Assembly (NCBI GenBank): GCA_964023205.1
Contig: OZ026836.1
Location: 2,735,501 to 2,799,500 of the forward strand
Length of the DNA: 64,000 nucleotides
From: Lutraria lutraria
Lineage: Eukaryota > Mollusca > Bivalvia > Venerida > Mactridae
Reading direction: 5' to 3'
Shown here: positions 10,158 through 25,100 of the stretch, one piece after another
Layout of the letters: every line of letters starts with the position of its first letter
Numbering within the stretch: the stretch's first letter is position 1
Translations under genes and position numbers: made by a program
Notes under the pieces: model-generated
Told to the model about the DNA's origin: nothing
Databases searched by the model: none
Seen by the model: the letters and a program-made list of their open reading frames with translations, nothing else

Positions 10158-13100
10158 CTGAAATAAAAACCTGTAAAATCACATGGCCGCAAACAATAAG
10201 AAATTTCAGACTTATATGAATAAATGATACATTCATGATGAATGTTGAAAACATTCTTTGTTCTGATGATGTGTTTAAGGGACAAAATGGCTCAATAAAC
10301 TATTATCATTAATGAAGGAATATTGACAAACCATGATGTAACCGTGCTAGCTCTATTTATAACGAACATATTCATTAATGATGGATTCACAAAAATAGCA
10401 TATTGCAATGTCCTATCTATTCATAAACGATGCATGATTCACATCATACCTTAGGGTATAGTCAAACCTGTGTTAGCAGTCACCTACAAATAAAGGCCAC
10501 CCTGTGGATGAAGGTTTTTAAAACAGCATCATTGATTATTTTGAACAAAATTACCGCCGAATAATGGTCACCTGTCAATGAAGGCCAATTTTGTTTTTTA
10601 CCAGACTGGCCTTTGCTCACAGGTGTGACTGCATATATATTTTCAAAATTCAAACTATAAAAAGAAAAGAAATTATTGTCAGTGATACATCAATCAATGG
10701 TCAATCAACAATCAACTTGTACACTACGACCACTCCTCAGTATACATACATTGACATCATTAATAAATTGTGTTAATACGAGTATGTACGTTTACCTACC
10801 CAATCTGTTAAATTAATTACCACCTTTATTTTTCAGTTTTATTACTTATCTACGGGTAAGTGCCTTAAAGTTTATGAAATACGTGGATATTTAATTGATA
10901 GTTTGTTTTCTTTCAAACTCACGACTGAGTTTTGTCTTTATTTAGATAACCTTGAAAGAAAGGAGCCAAAATTATCCCACTGGTCAGTAGATAATATAGA
11001 AAAGATCAGTATAGTGTTCCTCACCAACTGTTAAGTGAATTATATCAACGATACAGTATAAGTCCCGAAAAGGCGACCACCTATTAACACCAGTCACTCT
11101 TCACACACGTCTGTATATTAAATAAACGCATGAATAAAACAAAACCCATTTGTTTATTAGGCGACAAACATGTTTTATGTTTAGTCAATAAATATATTAA
11201 TCTGATAAAGCTCTTTTGCTCAAGGTAGGGTTTTTAAGAGCTAGTGCTGTACGATGTATATAGAATGCGAAGCATAAAGAGATAAGTACCGTTGAATCAA
11301 AATGCTTAAAATATTCACGCAGACCTACGGTATTGTATGCAGCGTAAATTCATTAATGCAGAATTCCTACTCTTACATACAACAAATATGTAGCTAAACC
11401 TGTTTAAGATGCTACCTCTGGATAAAAGTCACCCTTCGAATAATGGTCATTCTTTGAAAATCGCGTTGATTACTTAAACAAAAATGAATCCCGAGTAGTG
11501 CCAACCTGTCGATAAAAGCCACAATTTGTCTTTGTTGACAGGTTTGATTGTATATGATACAGGATCATTTAGTGTCAACGTAAAGCAAATATATTCACAA
11601 TTTCCACTCCACAGTGTTCTCAATAAAAGGGATACGTTTGAACCGATGACAACTGATAGTTTACCTATAAGAAGTATTGCTGCCAATTTAAACACACCCA
11701 GTTCCATGTTGGAGAAATTCTGAAATGCAATAATTACATTTTGCGAGAGAAATACTTATTCAATTTTCATTTAAAAACACGCAGAACGTCTAACAATATA
11801 GAATTATAACAAAGTTTAGAAAGCGTAATAAGGGAGATAACTTCAAATTTTAAGAACAAAACAATAGTTTTCGTTTGTTTGTTTGTTTATCATATGAGGC
11901 GGACAGTTCACTTTATCATGCATCGTTCCTATGAAAAAACCAGTACTAGACTCCCTTGCTCCTTAAGAAACTGTCTACTTTCTCACATTAAGAATCATGG
12001 TCGGTCGAACCCACGATCCTCTATCAGTGAGAGGTTACAGTGATTTGAAGTCAGCTACTTTAACCACTCGACCACGGAGGCGGGTCTGTATAAAACAACA
12101 GAACACAATGAGAAATACATGAACATGAATTACTTTATAAATAATAGTTTTTCACGCTAATAAACTTTTTAAATGTCACGTGATTGTGATTTTACTGTTC
12201 TAGGTATAAAACAATCTGAGTGTGTAACAACGTGTAAATAAGATCTGATGACACCTACCAGTACGATATTTGCTAGATGACCGGCCAACAAGGCATACAC
12301 ACCACCAGATGCTCCGACAAGAACTGCATTCATATCAAATATAGATGTACCAAGTGAACCTATAAAACATATACATATCAACATAATTACCGTCGTCGTC
12401 ATCATCATCATCGATAACATCATCACAATCATCAGCATCATCATCGATATTATCATCACTGTCATCATCAACATCATAACTGTCGTCATCATCATCATCA
12501 TCGATATCATCATCACTGTCATCATCAACATCATTACTGTCGTCATCATCATCATCGATATTATCATCACTGTCATCATCAACATCATTACTGTCGTCAT
12601 CATCATCATCGATATCATCATCACTGTCATCATCAACATCATTACCGTCGTCATCATCATCATCGATATCATCATCACTGTCATCATCAACATCATTACC
12701 GTCATCATCATCATCATCGATATTTTCATCACGATCACCAACAACACCATCGTCATCATCAACATTTTCACTATCATCATCAATGTCATCATCATTATCA
12801 TTATAAACAACAACACCATCATCATAATCACCAACATCATCATCATAATCACCAACATCATCATCATCATAATCAACATTGTTACCGTCATCATCATTAT
12901 GACCGTCATTATCATCATCACAAACGTCACAATCACCATTATCATCATGACTACCATTATCATGGGAAATAATTAAATAAAAGTGTAGCATTGTAGACAT
13001 ACATCGAACAATCGATTCAATTGTAGGCTCTAGACATATAATAAAATCACGCTATGAACAATAATAGAAAGGATGCAATGGTGTTCTAAATAAACATGAT

Positions 13101-16100
13101 AATGAGACCACATGATAAAGATCGTACATATTTCCAGCATTCTGAAAATAGGAGAGAGACGTTAGTCTACATGGTTTGAAATCAATATACAATGCAACCT
13201 CTCAAAAGCAACACACTATGGTAGTAGCAAAAGTATGTTGTTGCTGCGAGGTTGTTGCTCTAGAGAGGTTGAATTAATTGTTAAATCATGCAGTAAGAAA
13301 AATCGTGCTGAAGGAAGGTTGTTGCTCAAGAGAGGGCCGCTCTAGAGAGGTTGTACTATACATATATTTGTACATATACACATGGAATAAATACACCATA
13401 TATATAATATCAGACAGTACATATACACATGGAATAAATACACCATATATATAATATCAGACAGTACATATACACATGGAATAAATACACCATATATATA
13501 ATATCAGACAGTACATATATTCATGGAATAAATGCACCATATATATAATATCAGACAATACATATACACATGGAATAAATACACCATATATATAATATCA
13601 GACAGTACATATATACACATGGAATAAATACACCATATATATAATATCAGACAGTATACATTATACATGAACAGCCAAACCTGTCCTAAAGACTGTAAGT
13701 AGTGACCATTTGGCTGTGAAGGCCAGTTGTTTTTTAATACATACATCATTTGCAAATTATTCAACCCTTGAATAAAAACAACCTCTCACAAATACGACCT
13801 TTTACTTTCCGCGTGTAGTCCTATAGACAGGTTTGACTGTCAGGACAGACTAGTATCAGGTCTACCTGCTAAAACACCAGCGAAGTATATGATAGCAATC
13901 CGACAAGAACCATGAATCATCTCCAGTGGTAGCCCTACAGCAATCTGTATTAGCATGTTGAAGAACAAATGTATCCAGCTGAAAATCAAAGTCTAGATAA
14001 ACAGTCCATCATAAGATAACTAATACCTTTAAATAACGATTACATGTATATAACGTCCACCTGTTTATAACGGTCATCTGTATAAAATTACCATTATATA
14101 CAGATTAACCTGTGTTACCGTACACCTCCGAATAAAGATATCCTGTTGATAAAGGCTGTTCTTTTAACTGAAATTGATTGTTTAAACTAAAATGACTCCG
14201 GAATAAAGGTCACCCGTCAGTAAAGGTCACGTTCTCTCTTTCCAATGGGTGGTTTTTGTTTACAGGTTTGATTGTATACGGACCACCTGTATAAAGATGA
14301 CCATATACATATGACGGTCACTTGTTTATAACAGGCACCACTCAAACAACGACCACTTTGTAGCACATACACATATTGATTTAACAGACTCAACAAAATC
14401 AGCAAATGAAAATTCAGGTCATCAAACTCACTCACTACCACCCTCTCCGGCTCCCCCCCCCCCCCTGGTCTCAATCTCCCCCCATTCCTCCTTTCAACCC
14501 GCCCTCTGACTCTTTTGATTGCCTTTATTAGCATGTTTGATAGTACCATGCACAGATCTATATTTTCATTTCAACACAAGTATATTTTTGTTTAATTCAA
14601 ACTAATCATTATTCATGATAAAGATTGTTTCGGTCATCGATTGTCTCTCGTGCTACCGTGTAATCTCTACAATTGTACAGATTATTATAAATTTTATTAT
14701 TTATGACTTTAAGTACAGCACGTCTCTATAAAGAAGTTTTCAGACAGTTTCCCTAGAATTAAGTGGTCGATTCACGATAGAATTATGACATTAACTGCTC
14801 GCGTAAAAGACAGCAAAGCCCACAAAAGAGTCTGCATTACGAGTTATATAATTAATTTGTCGATATAAAAAGTATGTTTCAATGTTTTGTAAAATTGCAG
14901 ACAATGTCTTAGCAGTTTGTTAATGTTACGATGGTATACTGATTTAGTCTTGGTACCGTAAGCTTTAAATCAGAGCTAGTAGGTAAAATGCCAAATTGTT
15001 TACCAGAGCAGACCATCAAACGAGCGGCGCCAGACAGAATCTCAACAAACTAGTATATAACAGAAAAAATGATGAATGATCACAACATCCATACTTAGGA
15101 CCTAATTGTGATATTGCAACATTTAAAAACACACTTCTATTCCAAAGGCTTAGTATTTGTATCAATAACATCGCTATTGAAAACCACAGACGAATATACT
15201 AAAACTGTTGTTTTTTATAAATTTCTTGTTAAAAGCTACGTATTTTAGAGCAGCATACAGAATGCGACACGAATTCTAACAGGTGTATATACATGTAAAA
15301 GGAAATAGATAAAATATAATCATAACAACATGTCGGAAAAAATGATTTTGTTTACTAATTTTGCTTAAGTATACTTTTTAATATAAAGACTTATAAAAGA
15401 TTACAACAAGACTCACTTACCCGGCATGTACAAACATGTATAATATAAACCTCCATATTTCAATACGTCTATCTGGACGGTATATGAAGACGCTAGTCAG
15501 TGGTAGTGGACCGTTAATAGTGACCCGTCCATCATCCATGGCGTAATACAAGAAACAACCAACCTGAAAGATCAAACCATTCGTTTATCTATAGATGCCT
15601 TCCTTCGTCAATGTGCTCGTTCGTTCTTGTGTATGTGTGGGGGGGGTCCGTCTGCACATGCGCGCGTCCGTAGGTTCATTCGTTCGTTCGATTGTTGGTT
15701 TGTTCGTTCGTTTGCCAGTTCGATCGTGGTTCGTTCGCTCATACACGTGCGTCAATTCCTTCGTGCATGCGTGCGTGCGTGTGTGCGTTGTTGGTTTGTG
15801 CGTTCTTACGTTCTTTTGTTTCTTGGCTCTTTCGTGTGCGTGTGTGGCAATTGTTTTGTAAAATTATTCATTCGGTTCATTTAAAATTTTGATGGTAGAA
15901 TATTTTCAATGCTGTGGTCACGCAGACATAATTTAATTTACAATTGATATGATATGATACTTCTTATATACAAAACATGAATTTGTATTGGTGTTTCTGA
16001 CAACAATCTATGGAGTGAAAAGTTGTAATGCATAATTTTGCATGCTAAGATGATTGTTTACTTATAGAAAATTAACTTTAAGCACTAAACATATTAAGTA

Positions 16101-19100
16101 CAGTAAAACTTCTGAAAATCGAAATTCCCTGAAAACCGGACTTTCGGGCCAGTACGAAATGGGTCCAACTCTCCGGGGTATTACTGTAATGCGTGCATAC
16201 TTTATCTGGGCAGACAAATATCACAGAACTGAAAATACTTGAGTTTTGACTGATCATCCTTCTCACTATTGTTTGCTTGGGATACATATATGAATAGCTA
16301 GGTACTTACTTCTACAAATGTAATGATAGGCACAAACAACGGTGGTGGACAACACGTGTAATTATCTGCATAATATTCTCTATCCATCTCGTCTGGGAGA
16401 TATTCTCGTGCTATACGTTTCACCATGATCCTGAATAGTGTGTTGGTTGGTACCGGGTCTTGGTTTGGATTGTACGGATACTGATAATGATCGATGGGAA
16501 CCAGCGGTCGGCGACCTACACTCTCAACGGCAAGTCTGAAACTTGAACTTCGACGATTGCTCATCTAAAATAAACATCTGATTTTAAGCAAATCGTGATT
16601 ATCAAAAAAAAAGAATAAGATAGATTAATATACAGCCAAACATGTGAACAAAGGCCAACCTTGGGAAAGAGAAAATGTGGCCTTTACGGACAGGTGGCCT
16701 TTATTCGGAGATCATTTGGTTCTAAATAATCAATGACGGCTCTTAAAATAATGACATTTATTCACAGAATGGCCTTCATTCCGACGTGGTCGCTTACACG
16801 AGGTGGTCGCTTACACGAGGTGGTCGCTTACACGAGGTGGTCGCTTACACGAGGTGGTCGCTTACACGAGGTGGTCGCTTACACGAGGTGGTCGCTTACA
16901 CGTTTGTCTGTATATTGGACGGGTTATTAAAATATTATGAATCTTTGTTAAATTTGATTTATAGAACATTTCTGGTCGATCTTCGACTAAATAAAGAGTT
17001 GTAGCACTATGCACTGGTAAATATTTTAATATTTCTATAAAATCGAACAAAACAATCAAATAATTTATTCATTGTACTGCGCTCTGCCTTCTATTTAGAA
17101 CAATGTTCTTAAAAGAATAGAATTTATAAATGGACACAAAATTTACGGAAAATCGATGTTTTCATTTTCATATGACGATCAGTCAGTCCTGAAGTCCAGA
17201 CGTTCGGTCCAGTCGTCCGTCAATCAATCAATCAGTCAGTCAGTCAGTCAGTCAACCAATCAACCAACCAACCAACCAACCAATTAATTTATATATCAGT
17301 CAGTTAAAGAATTAAATCAGTCATAAGAAATATGAACTGCCGGATGAATTGCATCATATCATTAGAAAACAAAACGTTTTTGAGAACTTTTTGTCCAAAA
17401 TGGATGAGTTAAAATCAAAACAAAAATATACAATATTTTACGAGTACACATCTACTGATATACATGAGAATCCCTAATTCCAATATCGTTTTAATGAGGT
17501 AGATTATTTTTTCGAAATCAAAAAGCTCGCTTCAGTCGAATGCAGAAGAAGTGTTATATAAGTGTAATCTTTATTAAACTTTACTTCAATTTGATGTTAA
17601 TTAGATGCAAAAAAAAAAACGTTGACTGCTATAACATATATGTACAGAAAAAGTTGATTAAGTTATTCAAAAATCGCATCTGCTTTAAACAGTTCGGCAA
17701 CCAGGCAAAATATTTAACGGAATAATAATATTTTTAGTAATTAATTTAAAGATATAAGTGAGAAAAATAAATACGATAAGATGAAATACAGATATAAAAG
17801 GAACTTAGCGCCGTAATACTGAAACATCCAAGGTGATATATATACATGTATACATAAAATTGTCAGATTTATTAAATAAAGATTTTACTTACTAAATGAA
17901 AAACGTACAAAATCCAAATGTCTTCCTTATTTGTGTGTGATTTTATAAAAAAATACTTTTGATAGAATAAAATAGTTTACACAAAAATTCTTAATAACTG
18001 GACTGCATGTTGGGAAGTAGAAATGGTCAATAAACACCTTGATTAAAGCAGCGACTTCCGGTTTTAGTGCAAATACAACACCAGTCATGAATCTTGTTAA
18101 TGAAATATTAATTAACGTATGGTAAAGGCTTATTATACTCCCTTTTTGTTTCCACACTTCGTCCTGTCATTTTGATGAGACAAATAATGACTAGTAAAAT
18201 AGAATCAAATGATTTTTAGTATTACCCTAGGGACATCGATTCATTTATTGCTATTTACTGGAAAAAGGACAAAATTACAAAAAAAATATTCTCGTTCAGT
18301 AAGCCACATTCGATTTTGAATTAAATATGAGGTAGCCAATATTACAGGAATATGACACTCAACATGTGGTCAGTTGTTTCCTTACAGCCTGAATTAAGTT
18401 TTTATCAATCATTGCTGAACATATAATACTAATAAATCGATACTTATAAACCGAAGCGTCGATAAAATATTTTTTGCCCTACATGTTGATCAGAAGTCAA
18501 AATGATAATTGTAAATTATCAAAGCGTATGGTTTCTGAAGTTTTGACAAAGCGATATTTCGAAGCACAATTCAACATCAGATTTTATCTTTTATCCCCCC
18601 TCCTCCAGAATTCATGGGAAGGAAATCATGGGAACTTAACTGATCTGATGATACCTTGAGTATATATTCATTCCAGAGAGATATTGAAGGATAAATACAA
18701 ACATACAGACAATACAGGATAATACAAGCAAATACCTAATTATACGCCATGTCATCTAAATCAATACTTAATTTGTTAGTCCCTACAATTCGTTCATTTA
18801 TTCAGGGGACATTCGTGACAATTATCACAGTGAATAACATAGATGCTTGAGAAATGGTCCTTCAAGTTCTAAGAAATTTATTTAGGACAAAAATTTGCCC
18901 GGGCGATCTTCTAAAGTTATATATACATTTTTGGCTTGGAGCAAGCCTATGTATTGTTTCCGGTTACGTTTGTTCCCTAGATGCTGGTAGATGCAATGCG
19001 AAAGCTGGGTACAAGTGCACAAAAATGTTAAGAGTCCGGCGATTGGTTGAGAGCTATATGTTAACAGTACGGTGATTGGTTTACGCTTACTGTGTGAATC

Positions 19101-22100
19101 GGTATCACACGACTTGAGTGTACCAACTTCACTGTGCCAGTCTATTATGAAATCAGGGTGTTTCACTAAAGATCGGTTTGTTCTATTAACATTAATTACA
19201 CGTTAAGGTACACATTTTAAAACTGTCTATTTTTTCTGTTACTATGTACAATATATTTAAATCAATTATTTTAATCATTACTGAAAGACATATTAGCGGA
19301 GGATTGTTCAAGAGAATTTAAGGAAGCCCCTTCTATAATGAAACCTGCGAAACGCTATTGCCGCCAATAATTTTGTCACGTGATCTTGATGTACACATTT
19401 GCGATTTCATTGTAAAATCGGGGTGTTTCACTATAATCGGCATGTTCCATCAACCGTTAAGGCACGAAAAGATAAGATATATTAACGCAGTCTCAATTAT
19501 TTTTACTTTACTAGCTCTTTGTTTAATTATCAACATAATTGCTGAAGGTAATAAGCGGAGGATTAATTAATTAATGAAATACACCCCTACTATAATTTAA
19601 CTTGCGAAACGCTTTCTCTGATGCAATTTAAAACTTGTGTACAGTACGATGAATTATAGGAAAATCTATAAATAGAAAAATATACCGATGTTTCAGACTA
19701 CCTGTTGACTTTGAAAGAGGACAATTCCGTAACTAAAATGGTCAACAAGACGAAATAAAATGAACCAATTTAGTTATGGTATCAGAACTAACTTTTATCA
19801 GCAACAACCAGCCAAGCCTTTCCTTTTTAAAAGGAAACTTTATTTTTTATTTCGAAGTATTAGAGCTACTTATCAATATTGTATGTCTTTCATTTGAATT
19901 GCATTTATACATGGCCACTTAAATCCATATATGCTAATAGTGTACCGCTTTGAATATCAACAAAAAGGAAGTTTTTTTTCTGTTACAACATTCAAAGTTT
20001 CAAACGACAGTAAAATAAATTTGCTCATTGAAAATTAATGACGAAATCGAAACTTTGAATTAAAAACAAATTCATGAAAGAAGTAATAGAACACAACGTA
20101 ATTACATTCATTTGGACACGGGAATACATTAACATACAGTGAGGCCCCCAGGGGAGTGTATCATCACCACCCCCTGAAATGGAAACTTTTAATAAGTTGA
20201 TCGGCTAAACAGGTAGGACAGTGCTTAATCACATAATACACTTATATATTTATACATTCGTCTATACGTACAATGTTGACAAATTCCTGATATGTTACAT
20301 ATGTGTATCTGTTACATGAACATTTCATTTCTAGAACATGTTGCACGTGCTGATCAGCCATTTCCCGGAACTCCGGATCTCGTAGAAGCTGTTTGAGCGC
20401 CCAGACGGTGATTTCACCGCATCTTATTTCGTCATACTACAATAAAATAGAATAATTAGGTAGAATGCCGTTTTTCTTTAAAATATACTACCACCCATAT
20501 AGCATATTTCAGATGACTTAAAATGTTGATTTTTAAAAAAATCACCCCATCCTTAAACTTTGGAATGGTCAAATTAATAGTTGTCTTGCTGTGAACATAC
20601 CAAGCACTCACTTTGAAGCAGTGATGAATGTATAATAACACAGAACTAAGAACATTAAACCCATTTACCAATAACATTCCCTTGATACATCACTCGCGCC
20701 AAATATGATAACAATAACAGCTGGCATGCGTGCTATCTTGGACAAAATATAAAATAACACCAAATCCATTTATAACTCGCCATTTTTATTATCCCAGAGG
20801 ATAAACTGTGGGATACAGACCACAAGAGGACGTGTACTAACAGTGAGATAATAGGATTTGTTTCTAGGAATGTAGGTTAACCGCCTGACATAATAGACGT
20901 CACGATGTTATGTATTATGTATTATTTGCCAGAATTGATTGATCAGTATGAATATAGTTTTTACCATTCAATAAACAACATCATTCGAAGGAAGTGAAGC
21001 ATTTATGATTGAGTTCAGTAGTGGCTTTTTAGCACCTTCCTCTATTTTTTTGCTGGGACGGTTTTCTTTAAAATAAATACATGCTTTGCTAAACTTGGAT
21101 TTTACAACAAAACACACAAACTTATGAACTAGTGTTATTTCTTCATTAGTCAACGTTTCGGCGCAACCGCCTTAATCAAGACATAACACTAAAATAATAA
21201 TGTTTTTTTCTTTTTTAAACTCTAGTAATGGCATACATGTATCTCCATATATCGAGATAGTAATGCATATGATTCTTTTCAATTTTAGTAGAAGGCAACA
21301 GGCATTACTAGTATAAATAGACGTTTCAATGATGGATTTTTTTGTAAAATAGACGTGTCAATAAAGGACTTTTTAATGAAGGACATTTTTCTAAACATTT
21401 TCTTTGGCACCAAACTAAGTGAATTGAATATGACAGTAAATATGCCACCTTTATTTTGATTAATACTAATGTGGGGTAAATTATAATTTATTTTTGATGT
21501 AAATTGTTAATTATAAACACGATACTTACATACCCTGTCAAAAATGGTCCTCCAATTCTGAAAATAAAAGAAAATTAATATAATTATGTTACTTACGTTA
21601 TAATTGAGATAGCACGAGACTTAAGGACATATCCGATAGTTGCTATCTCAGTGCGCATCCGTGACGGTAATTTTACTATTAAACATATAGGCAAAATGAA
21701 AACGCATAGAGAGAACATTTTTAAACTTTGCATGATCATAGCATACAGAAACATTTCAATAGAAAAGAAAACGGGGGTCACGATGTTTGTTTCTGAGTTA
21801 TCTGCCCTTGTTAATGACGTTTAGGCTAAATTTATGTCATTTCAAGGGCAAATCACTCATACATAAATCTAAAATACCATATTTTTTACTTTTGGTTTAT
21901 GTTTCTCATTTTATTCTTGGTCAAGATACACAATTTCATTAGGAAAATTGGCATTGGTTACGGTAAAGAAGAAACAAATATAAAACCACCATTAGCATTT
22001 CTTGAAATTTTGGGCCATTGCATGGAAAGAAAAAGGCTACATAAAAAGTAAAATAAATAAGACCTTGTTTTCCTACATTACATGAATTATCTGCCCTTGA

Positions 22101-25100
22101 AATGACCTAAAATAAGCCGAAATGTCACATACAAGGGCAGATAACTCAAAAACGAGCACCGCGGCCCTCATTTTTGTTTATCTTAAAATGTTTCTATTAG
22201 CATATGCTATGATCATGCAAAGTTTTAAGAAAATATCTCAATACGTTTTTATTTTGCCTATATGCCCATGTGTAAAATTGTGGAAACTGTCAGATAGGTG
22301 AGTTCATTGACTATCTAACTTAAAATGACATTTTCAGAGTTTGTCTTGGCGTTTTACGTCACCTCTCGACAGTATTTCAACGATAAAAGTATAGTAATCA
22401 TCAGTTTACTTAACGGGTGCTCCATCATTAAGTTTCCAGAACAGCTTTGATTGATATATAAGGCGAATCTAGGATTAACCCGTGGATTAGTAACCAAGAA
22501 ACACAAGAAGTGTCTATTACTAGATAACAGGAGAAATCAAGCTGAAAACCTGTAAACCTGAACCTGAAGTTGTAAAAAAAAGAGGAGAATAGATAGTTAA
22601 ATAAGTAACATCATAACACAGTCATGAACACAGCTAAGACTTACTAATATAATTAGTTTCGTTTGTTTGTTTATTTGAGATTTACGCCCTTTTCAACTGT
22701 CAGAGTCAGATTGTGCTTTAGTGGGATGTAGCGAACTACCGAAAACGTCTTTAAGACAGAAAGGTATTGTCGATTATTTCAACAGAGAAACTTATTTATT
22801 ATCGACCATCAGTACGAAGGAACCAAATAATGCCAACTTGGATAGTATGGAATTTGATGGCCATTATTTTCTTTCCTGTCAGTGTTATGACCAAGGTATA
22901 TGTAAGTGTTACTTGATAAAACTGTTACAGTTGTCAGCAACCACAGTATCGAATGACAAAGACGGTTCCAGGGTGTCAGTTATTTCAGCACTATAAAGTA
23001 TACAGCCAACATTTACTTTCCTCTTAGACTGATATATTTCAGAATATTATGTTCTCTAGTCTTAGACTCTGATATTCATGTTTCAACTAATATTGGTATT
23101 AATATCAGAACAAGCCAGTTGTCGCTATTCATCAACTTAACGACAACTAAGACTTTCGTAGGCGTAAAAACCGGACTACCATTATTTTCCCTCATCTCAA
23201 GACTTTTTTATTAGGCGGCCCGAGGAGGGGTACATCAATTTGATCACTTGTTAAATACCTTTCCGCACAATATGAAGAACAATAAAAAAAAATTTTCAAC
23301 ATTTTGCGCATTTTTTTCAGATTTTCAGACGCAGAAATATTTCCATACATAATAATTATGTAATAACAGTGTTGTCATAAAATGACACGAGTTTCTAAAT
23401 TATCGTTATCTGACTCTAACGTGCGCACGTTGATACATACAAATGTATTAACAATATTTAAAATGTACTAGTATATATAGTCAAATCTGTGTAAGCGGCC
23501 ACCTCCGAACAAAAGCCACCATGTGATTAAAAAGACATTCTTTAAAATCAAAGATTATTTAGGACAATATGACCGCAGAATAAATGTCGTACCTCAAAAG
23601 AAACGATTATTTAGATCATCGATTATTTAGAACAAAATGACTGCCGAAAAAAGGCTACCTTTCAATAATGGCCACATCATGTCTTTCACAAGGGTGGCCT
23701 TTGTCCACATGTTTGATTGAATACAAAACTTGTATTAAAGACATTTGCTACAGATTCCAGTTTTTTTCTAATGGACATAATTATATAGGGAAAATGAAAA
23801 CTCTTTCATACATTTTTACTATAGCATAATGTTAACAGAAACAGAAAAAATAGGGTTAACGAACTCGTTTTGAGTTATCTGCCCTTGAATTTTCGTCTGA
23901 TTTTTAGTCAGTGCAAGGGCTAAACTGGTTCCCTTTGACGGGAACCAGTTTATTCAAGGGCGGCATTTCATGGTGAAATGTTGCTTTGATATTCGTAGAC
24001 GACAATTTATTGTCATGATAAATATGTTAGGTTTGGACAAACCTTCAGACAACAATCATCTAGTTTCCGTGTACGATCATAAACTGTTAATGACATTGAT
24101 AGATTTAATCAGCTGTCACATTTGTCACGGAAAATGAACCACAAACTCCAATAAATGTTGTTCTTGTCGTGGAAAATTGTTCTTTATAGTTTCTGTTTCT
24201 GCTCTCAAGGACATTGGAAGATGGCAGTGATTGTGTAACTGTTAAAGTCGCTACAGAGTATACATCCTGTTGATTGATCTGTATCACAAGCTAATCTGAT
24301 GATCACAGACGCTTGTCATAGGATGTTCCTTTTCTTGCAATATGACGCAGCGTGTTTATGTTTTGTTGCAAACACAGAGCAACCTCTCCGAAGCAACATC
24401 CTTTGGGAGTAGCAAAATCATGTGTTTGTCAAGAGGCTGTTGCTCTATAGAGGTTAAATAAATAGTTAAATCGTGAAGTGGGAAAAATAATGCTGAACAT
24501 TATTGAATGGAGGTTGTTGCTCAAGAGAGGGCCGCATTGGAGAGGTTTTACTGTATTCTAACATCTGTTGTTGATAACGTTGATGATTATGTAAGAGCAT
24601 GCGTATCTTAACCACGTCCTAAACAAAACTGTAACATTGTCGCGACAAACAATTCTACACTTACAAGTACTAAGCGAGACATTACTCAAAGAAAACAAAT
24701 GTTGTACAAATACAATTAATTATTGTCTGATTTTCCAGACTGTGGCTAAATATTTCTTCCTTTTATGACTTGGTGCTGTTAACCCTACACTGTCCTAGCG
24801 AAATGTATTACAAATAAATGAATTTCTAATGGTCTTCTGTCTGAGTGCCACGTGTCAGTAAACAAATACCATATCAAAACAACATAAAAATTTGTTTAAA
24901 TAGTTAATTATGCTCAAACTATTGGGTAAGCCTTACTTCAAATACAGCAAACAGTAGACAACCAACAGTTTAAAATATATATACAGGTGTGTCATCCTTA
25001 AAAATGTTTTTTAGTATTTGAAAAGAATCTTTCGAGGAAATCTTCTGTGGGTATAAGGCCAGTGCATGGATGTTACATTTGAAAGGTAAACTTACCCTCT

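Larger units (their letters stand above)
10158..11664 (-). other. Rhomboid intron 8 with two MITEs
   Basis: A 1507-bp intron holding family B copies at 10457-10634 and 11391-11554. No other exon is needed to keep the reading frame. Confidence 0.8.
12360..13865 (-). other. Rhomboid intron 6, repeat-filled
   Basis: A 1506-bp intron built mostly from repeats: a trinucleotide array (12385-12961), a family A MITE (13190-13358), a 47-bp array (13366-13655) and a family B MITE (13671-13842). Confidence 0.75.
16565..20271 (-). other. Rhomboid intron 3 (3.7 kb)
   Basis: It contains a family B MITE with an amplified end (16632-16912) and a tetranucleotide tract (17217-17285). Between 17290 and 20271 I see only AT-rich DNA with no exon that would fit the frame. 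Confidence 0.7.

Noticed and set aside
12169..13000. Long Asp-rich and Met-rich open frames on the - strand
   Set aside because: They are produced by the ATC trinucleotide array in a rhomboid intron; only 12259-12359 is a real exon.
16564..16564. ATG at the start of rhomboid exon 4 as the translation start
   Set aside because: An acceptor (TTTTAG) abuts it, and the upstream EF-hand exon joins in frame, so it is internal. An alternative promoter cannot be excluded.
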